From Clostridiaceae bacterium AF10-41 (GTDB lineage Bacteria; Bacillota; Clostridia; Clostridiales; Clostridiaceae), in contig JAQCTH010000099.1 of assembly GCA_027686065.1 (NCBI GenBank), positions 1-9,728 of the forward strand: a stretch of 9,728 bases of DNA. The letters are read 5' to 3'. Numbering within the stretch: the first letter of the stretch is position 1; every line of letters starts with the position of its first letter. The position numbers and the translations under genes were made by a program. Under the pieces are notes generated by a model. That model had not been told where the DNA came from, did not search any database, and saw only the letters and a program-made list of their open reading frames with translations. This document shows, piece by piece, positions 1 to 4,944 of the stretch.

Positions 1-39
1 ATCATCTTTTGAAGTTTACACAGACTATTTTACACTCTC
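1..39. mobile_element. possible outer end of an IS256-type insertion sequence (edge only)
   Basis: Read on the minus strand, the stretch starts GAGAGTGTAAAATAG and continues with a TGTGTAAAC block. The heptamer TTTACAC occurs twice on the plus strand (15-21 and 29-35), 14 bases apart. This resembles, from memory, the terminal inverted repeats of IS256-family elements, which often begin GAGA-TGT and carry a GTGTAAA block. The rest of the element would lie left of the window, so no transposase and no second end can be seen. It could equally be ordinary AT-rich intergenic DNA. Confidence 0.3.
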
Positions 40-76
40 TTATAAATCCAACTATTTAACATTGTTTTTTGCATAA

Positions 77-286
77 TTATAAAGTATCTATTGAAATTAC
101 ATCGTATCCAGCTTCATCAATTGCAGAAATTAAGATATTATTATCAATATCAGTATCAACTAAAGCAGCTTTTTTATCTAAATTTACTTCTAAAACCTTA
201 ATATTACTTAATTCTTCTAATGCCTCTTTTACATGAGCAACGCAATGTCCACAACTCATTCCTTCAATATTAATCTTTTTCTTCAT
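77..286 (-). CDS. copZ: CopZ-type copper chaperone (heavy-metal-associated domain)
   Basis: This is a 69-residue single-domain HMA protein. The metal site is M10-S-C12-G-H-C15, inside the family signature GMSCGHC, and the rest fits the beta-alpha-beta-beta-alpha-beta fold, ending in the usual EAGYDV segment. Proteins of this family bind Cu(I) in the cytoplasm through the two cysteines and pass it to the P-type ATPase CopA or to the CsoR regulator. I place the start at 286, because GGAGG (295-299) lies 8 bases upstream of that ATG. An upstream in-frame ATG at 301 overlaps the ribosome-binding site and would add five residues with no site of its own. The gene follows csoR after 28 bases and is presumably cotranscribed with it. 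No copA is visible in the window, and no clear terminator follows. The family is certain, but Cu specificity is inferred from the CsoR partner. Confidence 0.93.
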   Translation of the reverse strand: MKKKINIEGMSCGHCVAHVKEALEELSNIKVLEVNLDKKAALVDTDIDNNILISAIDEAGYDVISIDTL

Positions 287-294
287 AATAAATT

Positions 295-299
295 CCTCC
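295..299 (-). promoter_or_regulatory. ribosome-binding site deciding the copZ start
   Basis: GGAGG on the minus strand lies 8 bases before the ATG at 286. The alternative ATG at 301 contains this same GGAGG within its second and third codons, so it cannot use it. Confidence 0.8.
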
Positions 300-314
300 A
301 TCTAAATTTTAATT

Positions 315-581
315 TTATCTTGTTATTACCTTATCCAAAACCTTCATTATTTCATTTATTTTTTCATCGCCGTTACCATTTATAAAAGCATCTTTTACAC
401 AATGAGATAAATGATTTTCTAAAATTATTAAATTAGCTTTTTTCAATAACGATTGTGCTGCAAATATTTGATTAGAAATATCAATACAATATCTGTCTTC
501 TTCAATCATTTTAATAATTCCTTCTATTTGACCTTTAGCTGTTTTTAAAGATTGTAATGATTTTCTTTTTTCATCATTCAT
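315..581 (-). CDS. csoR: CsoR-family copper-sensing transcriptional repressor
   Basis: This 88-residue all-helical DUF156 (CsoR/RcnR/FrmR) repressor has C32, H57 and C61. The spacing matches the Cu(I) ligands C36-H61-C65 of Mycobacterium tuberculosis CsoR with a constant offset of four. Tyr31 and Glu77 match, by the same offset, Tyr35 and Glu81 of the allosteric network. This separates it from the nickel sensor RcnR and the persulfide sensor CstR, which lacks the His. The family represses its own operon and releases DNA when Cu(I) binds. The start ATG at 581 has GGGGGAGG upstream with an 11-base spacer. The gene is first in an operon with copZ. Its promoter and a GC-rich imperfect palindrome of the CsoR operator type lie directly upstream. 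Copper sensing is a strong inference from the ligand set, not shown directly. Confidence 0.93.
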   Translation of the reverse strand: MNDEKRKSLQSLKTAKGQIEGIIKMIEEDRYCIDISNQIFAAQSLLKKANLIILENHLSHCVKDAFINGNGDEKINEIMKVLDKVITR

Positions 582-599
582 TTAATTCCATACCTCCCC

Positions 600-614
600 C
601 ACCCTCTAGGGGTG
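600..614. promoter_or_regulatory. probable CsoR operator
   Basis: CACCC (600-604) and GGGTG (610-614) form a 5-bp inverted repeat around TCTAG. It is a GC-rich island in AT-rich DNA, between the predicted transcription start (about 620) and the csoR ribosome-binding site. Known CsoR operators are GC-rich C-tract/G-tract pseudo-palindromes of this kind. Binding by the adjacent csoR product is inferred. Confidence 0.65.
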
Positions 615-626
615 TATTATAATTAA

Positions 627-654
627 ATTATAATATTTAAAAGTTATTTGTCAA
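627..654 (-). promoter_or_regulatory. sigma-A promoter of csoR-copZ
   Basis: On the minus strand, TTGACA (649-654) and TATAAT (627-632), both perfect consensus, are separated by 16 bases. Transcription would start near 620, just upstream of the candidate CsoR operator. A bound repressor could therefore block initiation or early escape. Confidence 0.8.
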
Positions 655-710
655 TATTTGATTATGCTGGATTTATATTAATAGTATTTATTTATAAAAA
701 TATTATATAC

Positions 711-748
711 AAAAAATTAAAAATCCTAAACTTTCTTAGTCTAGGATT
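711..748 (-). terminator. intrinsic terminator of the glycosyltransferase gene
   Basis: The arms AATCCTA (722-728) and TAGGATT (742-748) pair. After one mismatch a further 3 bp (730-732 with 738-740) close a 5-base loop. In the minus-strand transcript the hairpin is followed by TTTTTAATTTTTT. It begins 10 bases after the glycosyltransferase stop codon. Confidence 0.8.
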
Positions 749-758
749 GATGTTATAA

Positions 759-1901
759 TCAAAAAAATCTAAATCTTCGATCTATTAACTTATAATCTAA
801 ATCAGGAATATTTCTGCCAAGTTCTCTAAATTTACTTTCAAGAAACTTTTTATTATGCTCAACCTTTGTCTTATTACCACCATATAATAATGCTAGTTCA
901 TTATAATAATACGCAGCTTCATAATCACCTAAAATTGAATAGCAAACGCATAATTGAATGCTTGGTATCCATGTATAATAATCTCTATTATCTATCCCAA
1001 GATTATCTTTTTCATGAATACATCCCATAGCAACCTTATACCAAAATATTGCTTGTTTTACTTCATTATTACCCATGAATATCTCTGCTAATCTACAACA
1101 AATATCTGCTCTTGGTACATCAAATTCAAAGGATTTTAAAATAAGTTCTATTTTCTTTTCTGGCTTATTAGTAAAAGAGTAACATTGAATCAAGTTTGCG
1201 ATAGCAACTTTTTTATCTTCTATCCATCCCAAATTATTATCTAAAAATTTCTCATATTTTCTTATAGCTTCTTCATAGTATCCATTATAAAACAATTCAT
1301 TTGAATAATAAAATAAGTCTCTAGTAGTAAATTCTACCCCAGAGGCCTCCATTTTTTTAAATATATCTAAATTCCTACTCCCACTAGATTTTACTTTACC
1401 ATGGTTTACGCAGACATTACTATGAAAACTAACTCCTGCAACCTCTAAATATTCATGAACTTTACCAATCCACTTAAATCCATTTAGTCTTTTAACTAAT
1501 CTATTTCTTCTCAAAGAGTAGGTGGTTTGTCCATTTTCATCTCTAGTTAAGGAGTATTCCATAGTTACTGTATCTATATTTCTATCCAATTGATCCTTTA
1601 AATCTCTAAAGTTATTAATATTTTCATCGTCTAAATAATCATCCCCATCTAACCAAAACACATATTCTTTAGTAGCTTTACTAAAAGAGAAGTTTCTGGC
1701 AGCTGCGAAATCATCTATCCATTTGAAATCATATATTTTAGAATTAAATTTTTTTGCTATCTCTTTTGTTTTATCAGTTGAGCCAGTGTCCACTATAATT
1801 ATTTCATCTACAATATCTTTTATAGAGGATAAACATCTTTCTAATGTTTTCTCTTCATCTTTAACTATCATACACAGGCTTATAGTAATTCTATTATTCA
1901 A
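759..1901 (-). CDS. family 2 glycosyltransferase with TPR-like C-terminal half (SunS/WcaA-like)
   Basis: This is a 380-residue protein. Residues 6-110 form a GT-A (GT2) domain. It has a CMIVKDEE nucleotide-binding start, VDTGSTDKT at 37-45, an AAARN segment at 67-70, and DGDD at 85-88 carrying the metal/nucleotide-sugar DxD. IGKVHE follows at 145-150. Residues from about 195 on look like TPR-type helical repeats (YYEEAIRKYEKFL, QAIFWYKVAM, DYEAAYYYNELAL). The same plan, including DxD and KVHE, is found in SunS, which S-glycosylates the peptide sublancin, and in many uncharacterised Firmicute proteins. Donor and acceptor cannot be read from the sequence. There is no signal peptide, so it is cytoplasmic. 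The start is TTG at 1901, with GGAGG 6 bases upstream. The next ATG (codon 11) would cut into the conserved first strand. The gene appears monocistronic. Confidence 0.85.
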   Translation of the reverse strand: MNNRITISLCMIVKDEEKTLERCLSSIKDIVDEIIIVDTGSTDKTKEIAKKFNSKIYDFKWIDDFAAARNFSFSKATKEYVFWLDGDDYLDDENINNFRDLKDQLDRNIDTVTMEYSLTRDENGQTTYSLRRNRLVKRLNGFKWIGKVHEYLEVAGVSFHSNVCVNHGKVKSSGSRNLDIFKKMEASGVEFTTRDLFYYSNELFYNGYYEEAIRKYEKFLDNNLGWIEDKKVAIANLIQCYSFTNKPEKKIELILKSFEFDVPRADICCRLAEIFMGNNEVKQAIFWYKVAMGCIHEKDNLGIDNRDYYTWIPSIQLCVCYSILGDYEAAYYYNELALLYGGNKTKVEHNKKFLESKFRELGRNIPDLDYKLIDRRFRFF

Positions 1902-1946
1902 AATAATCCTCCTTTATTTCTTAATAGATACTATATACTATGTTTT

Positions 1947-1975
1947 ATTGAATAAATTTGTTGTAAGTTTATCAA
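1947..1975 (-). promoter_or_regulatory. weak candidate promoter of the glycosyltransferase gene
   Basis: On the minus strand, TTGATA (1970-1975) and TTCAAT (1947-1952) are separated by 17 bases, about 45 bases before the start codon. The -10 box matches only four of six consensus bases, so this is a best guess within very AT-rich DNA. Confidence 0.25.
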
Positions 1976-2061
1976 AATATATTTAAAGATAAATTTTTGT
2001 CGTTTTATATATAAAATTTGACTTTACTCATTTCAACTATTTAAAAATTTAAATTAAATGT

Positions 2062-2067
2062 TATAAT
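2062..2067 (+). promoter_or_regulatory. candidate -10 box of the purine permease gene
   Basis: A perfect TATAAT would start transcription near 2074, giving a leader of roughly 55 bases. No good -35 box lies at the right distance. A TTGACT at about 2019-2024 is too far upstream to pair with it. The intergenic region 1902-2129 otherwise holds AT-rich sequence and the G-rich leader described separately. Confidence 0.4.
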
Positions 2068-2075
2068 TATTTAGA

Positions 2076-2115
2076 CATCAATAGATGCGGGTGGGTGAGG
2101 GATAAAGAAAAGAGG
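2076..2115 (+). promoter_or_regulatory. G-rich leader segment with distant Shine-Dalgarno
   Basis: The leader has a small CATC/GATG hairpin (2076-2079 with 2084-2087). It is followed by GCGGGTGGGTGAGGG (2088-2102 region), which holds three G3 runs, and then AGAGG at 2111-2115. The AGAGG is the only plausible Shine-Dalgarno, but it sits 14 bases from the ATG at 2130. A second purine run, GAAAGG, directly abuts the start codon, too close to act. I do not recognise a known riboswitch class. Function is unproven. Confidence 0.35.
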
Positions 2116-2129
2116 TTTTTACAGAAAGG

Positions 2130-3416
2130 ATGGACAAATTATTTAAACTAAAAGAACATAAGACTAATTTTAAAACTGAGCTAATAGCTGGTTTAACTTC
2201 TTTTTTTGCTGCAGTATATATTATTGTAGTTAATGCTAGTATTTTAAGTGATGGAGGTATAACACAAGAGCCACTCATTATTGCAACCGTACTTGCTTCA
2301 TTTATAGGTTGCTTATTAGTTTCTTTAATGAGTAATACTCCACTTGTAGTAATGCCAGGTATGGGAATTAATGCCCTATTCACTTATACGATAGTACTAA
2401 GTATGGGATTATCCTTTAATCAAGCACTAGCAAGTGTTGTTATGGCTGGTATATTATTTTTAATTGTATCTATTACACCTTTATCTAAAATTCTGGATAC
2501 ATCTATACCTAATTCTTTAAAGGAGTCTATAACTATAGGAATTGGATTATTTATCACATTCTTAGGTTTTCAAAAGGGTGGATTAATTATTCCTGATCCT
2601 TCTACAATGGTTAAAATAGGATCACTTTCAGATCCAAAAGTAGTATTTTTTATAGCTATGTTTTTATTAACTGTTATACTATTTGCTAAAAATATTCCAG
2701 GAGGATTTTTAATAAGTATAGTTATAGGTACAATTGCTGCCATAATCTTAGGTTTTGTTAATGTATCAGAATTAACTTTTTCCCTACCTAATTTTAATGA
2801 GTATAAAAGTATTTTTCTTAATTTAGATTTAAGTGCATTTTTTACTATTCCATTTTGGATTGCTACTTTTTCATTAACTTTAGTATTGGTATTTGAAAAT
2901 ATAGGATTATTACATGGACAGATTAATGGATTGCTTAATGCTCCTGAAAAGCAAAATAAAGCTTTAAACGCAATAGCTTTATCTACTATAGCTTGTGGCT
3001 TATTTGGAACTAGCCCATCTGTTTCTACAGTTGAGGGAACAGCAGGTATAGCAGCTGGTGGAAAAACAGGCTTAACATCTCTTATATCAGGATTATTACT
3101 TTTAATTTCCTTGTTATTTATTCCCTTTATAAACTTAATTCCAAATGAAGTAATTGCACCAATTCTAATAATAATAGGAAGTTTAATGATTAAGGGAATA
3201 GTTCATATTGATTTTAATGATATTTCAGAAGCAATACCATCTTTTTTAATTATTGTTCTAATTCCACTAACCTTTAGTATTGTAGATGGTATAGCATTTG
3301 GTTTTATTTCTTACACAATAATGAAACTTATAACAAAGAAAAAAGATCAACTTTCTATAGTTATGTATATGATTTCTACTATATTTATAATATATTTCAT
3401 ACTTCATAGTATTTAA
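2130..3416 (+). CDS. NCS2 (AzgA/PbuG-type) nucleobase permease, probable purine uptake
   Basis: This is a 428-residue, very hydrophobic membrane protein with about 12-14 membrane segments, the usual AzgA-type length. Recognisable family segments are GLTSFFAAVYIIVVNASIL (21-39), PGMGINALF (76-84), GIGLFITFLGFQ near 137-148, and GTSPSVSTVEGTAG (293-306) with Glu302. Members such as B. subtilis PbuG and PbuO import hypoxanthine, guanine or adenine with protons. PbuG has FFDTAGT where this protein reads VFENIGL (254-260), so the conserved Asp is replaced by Glu255 and the Thr by Leu. The exact substrate is therefore uncertain. The start at 2130 is the only usable one: an in-frame stop lies at 2103-2105 and there is no other start codon nearby. 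The stop codon runs into the downstream terminator, so the gene is a single-gene unit. Confidence 0.88.
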   Translation: MDKLFKLKEHKTNFKTELIAGLTSFFAAVYIIVVNASILSDGGITQEPLIIATVLASFIGCLLVSLMSNTPLVVMPGMGINALFTYTIVLSMGLSFNQALASVVMAGILFLIVSITPLSKILDTSIPNSLKESITIGIGLFITFLGFQKGGLIIPDPSTMVKIGSLSDPKVVFFIAMFLLTVILFAKNIPGGFLISIVIGTIAAIILGFVNVSELTFSLPNFNEYKSIFLNLDLSAFFTIPFWIATFSLTLVLVFENIGLLHGQINGLLNAPEKQNKALNAIALSTIACGLFGTSPSVSTVEGTAGIAAGGKTGLTSLISGLLLLISLLFIPFINLIPNEVIAPILIIIGSLMIKGIVHIDFNDISEAIPSFLIIVLIPLTFSIVDGIAFGFISYTIMKLITKKKDQLSIVMYMISTIFIIYFILHSI

Positions 3417-3444
3417 AAAAACTGCCTTATGGCAGCTTTTTTTT
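3415..3444. terminator. bidirectional intrinsic terminator
   Basis: CTGCC (3422-3426) and GGCAG (3431-3435) close a TTAT loop. The stem is flanked by A6 on the left and T8 on the right, so both strands give a hairpin followed by a T run. It ends the permease transcript directly at its stop codon and also the convergent Nudix transcript, about 22 bases after that gene's stop. Confidence 0.9.
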
Positions 3445-3466
3445 ACTTTTCTTTTAAATGATATAT

Positions 3467-4096
3467 TTAAAACTTGTTTTTTAAACTATTTAAAAAGTCT
3501 TCTAATATTAATGCTGTTATTCCCCAAATAGTATAATTTTTGTACCTATAAAATAAAGATTTATATATTCCTTCTTTAAACTTATAATTTTCGCCTCCAT
3601 TTATTAAATGAAATGGAAAATCCTTTGTTCTATTGACTAACATCTTATTATTTTCTATATGTGGTTCAATATTTAATAAATACTCTAATGGAACTGTAAA
3701 TATATGGTCAACTTCATCTTTATTTATCTTTATATTATCAAAATTTTTAATATATCCTAAAAAAGGATGAATCAATAAGTTATAATGAGTTACTAATATA
3801 TCAAGTGGGCATATTATTTCAAAATCTTCTGAAGACAATCCTAATTCTTCACAAATTTCTCTAGAAACTGTTTCTTTTTGACTTTCATTAAGATCTATTT
3901 TACCTCCAGGAAATGAAATATCCCCAGGTTGGCTTCTCATATGCTTCGCTCTAACTTCAAAAACTATATTTAATCTGTTGTCTATATCTGCAATTAAAAT
4001 AGCCACAGATGCTCTTTTCATATATCTCCAACCATTTATATATGCTTCATTTTCTTTAAATCCTTCAATAATATTATCTATAATTTTTATATTCAT
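3467..4096 (-). CDS. Nudix hydrolase, CoA pyrophosphatase (NudL-type)
   Basis: This is a 209-residue protein. A complete Nudix box GX5EX7REUXEEXGU spans residues 65-87, with REICEELGL at 79-87 providing the Mg-binding glutamates. Just before it lies the UPF0035/CoA motif: R49-A50, R54, G58 and FPGG at 62-65 with the expected spacing. This motif marks enzymes that cleave coenzyme A or acyl-CoA to phosphopantetheine and 3',5'-ADP. The length is typical of the group. No signal peptide or membrane segment is seen, so it is cytoplasmic and probably acts in CoA turnover or clean-up. The start ATG at 4096 follows GGGAG with a 6-base spacer. The gene stands alone, convergent with the permease and divergent from the small gene at 4350. 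CoA specificity rests on the motif and has not been tested. Confidence 0.88.
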   Translation of the reverse strand: MNIKIIDNIIEGFKENEAYINGWRYMKRASVAILIADIDNRLNIVFEVRAKHMRSQPGDISFPGGKIDLNESQKETVSREICEELGLSSEDFEIICPLDILVTHYNLLIHPFLGYIKNFDNIKINKDEVDHIFTVPLEYLLNIEPHIENNKMLVNRTKDFPFHLINGGENYKFKEGIYKSLFYRYKNYTIWGITALILEDFLNSLKNKF

Positions 4097-4148
4097 TTTT
4101 TACTCCCTTTAGTCTTTAATAAATATGTTTTAATTAATGTCTTATGTA

Positions 4149-4178
4149 ATTAAAATAGTAGTATATATTTTTTATCAA
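4149..4178 (-). promoter_or_regulatory. candidate promoter of the Nudix gene
   Basis: On the minus strand, TTGATA (4173-4178) and TTTAAT (4149-4154) are separated by 18 bases, about 50 bases before the start codon. Each box has one mismatch to consensus. The very AT-rich background lowers certainty. Confidence 0.35.
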
Positions 4179-4247
4179 TAATTACTACACTATAATATTA
4201 TAATTATATAGAATCTTTATAATATTATTCTAATATCTAAATAAAAA

Positions 4248-4276
4248 TCAATAAAATTTATTATTAATTTTATTGA
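4248..4276. repeat. perfect 11-bp inverted repeat between divergent genes
   Basis: TCAATAAAATT (4248-4258) and AATTTTATTGA (4266-4276) are exact reverse complements around a 7-base spacer. The repeat lies in the 253-base gap between the Nudix gene and the small plus-strand gene and is not followed by a T run on either strand. An operator for a dimeric repressor or chance AT-rich symmetry are both possible. Otherwise the gap holds only AT-rich DNA and weak promoter-like sequences. Confidence 0.5.
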
Positions 4277-4349
4277 AAACCTTTAAGTCAATTTCTTGTT
4301 TTTCTCTTATATTGCATAATATTACCATAAAATGTAAGGATGTGATTTT

Positions 4350-4568
4350 ATGAAAGTATCTAATTGTTATGAAGCTGCGTTAAGGATGTTTGAGGTTTCT
4401 GAAGAATTAAGACAATTATTAGATGAAAATCAAAAAGTAAAAACTAATAGAGAGAAAGAAATCTTATCTAGTAAAATAGATAGAGCCGAAATTGAATTTC
4501 TAACATTAAAACATTCCTTAGATAAAATCCCATATGAAGAAAAGAAACTTTCTATTTTTAATTTGTAA
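4350..4568 (+). CDS. small helical protein of unknown function
   Basis: I do not recognise this 72-residue protein. It is rich in Glu, Lys, Leu and Ile, with nearly balanced charge (about 14 acidic and 13 basic residues). Residues 5-57 look like one or two long amphipathic helices, possibly a coiled coil, broken by the single Pro61. It has one Cys (Cys6), no signal peptide, no membrane segment and no metal or nucleotide motif. It is very probably expressed: AAGGATGTGATT lies just upstream (from 4336), one base off the ideal anti-16S complement, with a spacer of about 9 bases. A terminator follows the stop by about 14 bases. No convincing promoter is visible upstream. It lacks the Spo0E-type SQELD motif, so a small phosphatase of that group is unlikely. 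Confidence 0.75.
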   Translation: MKVSNCYEAALRMFEVSEELRQLLDENQKVKTNREKEILSSKIDRAEIEFLTLKHSLDKIPYEEKKLSIFNL

Positions 4569-4581
4569 TAGTTAAATTTAT

Positions 4582-4614
4582 AAAAGCTCCCATAAATAAC
4601 ATGGAAGCTTTTTT
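4582..4614. terminator. intrinsic terminator between convergent small genes
   Basis: AGCT (4585-4588) pairs with AGCT (4606-4609). After one mismatch, CCAT (4590-4593) pairs with ATGG (4601-4604) around a 7-base loop. T6 follows on the plus strand, and the minus-strand transcript has TTTTAT after it. It serves the plus gene well and the convergent minus gene at 4624 probably less strongly. Confidence 0.8.
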
Positions 4615-4623
4615 ATTTAATTA

Positions 4624-4851
4624 TTATCCTTTTATTATTTTATCAATAATTTCTACTCTTTCATCACCCAAATAAGGATAAATTTTTAATGATATTTTAT
4701 CATCTTTATAAACTCTATCTTCATTTGCTTCAACTATTTTTTTTACTTTACTCTCTAAATTTTCATAGCTTAGTAAATCTTCTAAATAATTGTCGACCAA
4801 ATCTTTTAAGCAAGTTGCTAATTCTTTTGGATTTCTATATACAGCTCTCAT
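4624..4851 (-). CDS. conserved small protein, TIGR04540-like
   Basis: This is a 75-residue protein beginning MRAVYRNPKELA. Its N-terminal segment (YRNPKELATCLKDLVDNY) and its length recall the TIGR04540 family of uncharacterised Clostridium proteins. The family link is from memory. It is a charged, helical, soluble protein without signal peptide, membrane segment or known catalytic motif, so no function can be assigned. I place the start at 4851, because AAGGAG (4858-4863) lies 6 bases upstream. An in-frame ATG at 4884 would add 11 residues, but it has no ribosome-binding site and falls at or before the predicted transcription start near 4882. The gene follows the ABC operon after 93 bases on the same strand, yet seems to have its own promoter. 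Confidence 0.75.
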   Translation of the reverse strand: MRAVYRNPKELATCLKDLVDNYLEDLLSYENLESKVKKIVEANEDRVYKDDKISLKIYPYLGDERVEIIDKIIKG

Positions 4852-4857
4852 GTTCAT

Positions 4858-4863
4858 CTCCTT
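4858..4863 (-). promoter_or_regulatory. ribosome-binding site deciding the start of the 75-residue gene
   Basis: AAGGAG on the minus strand sits 6 bases before the ATG at 4851, inside the region that a longer reading from 4884 would count as coding. The longer start has only AT-rich sequence upstream. Confidence 0.75.
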
Positions 4864-4888
4864 AATATCTTCTAAAGTTTTCATATTA

Positions 4889-4917
4889 ATTATAAATACT
4901 AAACAACTTTTTTTCTA
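4889..4917 (-). promoter_or_regulatory. candidate promoter of the TIGR04540-like gene
   Basis: On the minus strand, TAGAAA (4912-4917, four of six matches) and a perfect TATAAT (4889-4894) are separated by 17 bases. The start of transcription would be near 4882, leaving about 30 bases before the ATG at 4851. Confidence 0.4.
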
Positions 4918-4922
4918 GTATT
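4895..4922. repeat. 7-bp inverted repeat: weak terminator or operator
   Basis: AATACTA (4895-4901) and TAGTATT (4916-4922) are exact reverse complements around a 14-base spacer, 22 bases after the ABC transporter B stop codon. In the minus transcript it is followed by TATAATT, not a T run, so it would be a poor terminator. It overlaps the -35 box and spacer of the candidate promoter at 4889-4917, so an operator role is also possible. Confidence 0.4.
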
Positions 4923-4944
4923 ATTTTAAAAATTTTCTTATATT

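Noticed and set aside
1723..1986. Plus-strand open frame of 87 codons over the glycosyltransferase start
   Set aside because: It lies antisense to a well-supported GT2 domain, has no ribosome-binding site and shows no recognisable protein pattern. It is a frame shadow.
1981..2129. Purine (guanine/adenine) riboswitch before the permease
   Set aside because: The conserved loop sequences and three-way junction of that class are not present. Only a 4-bp hairpin and the G-rich block are seen.
2078..2383. Minus-strand open frame of 101 codons over the permease start
   Set aside because: It is antisense to conserved NCS2 sequence, its peptide is low in recognisable features, and it extends into the permease promoter region.
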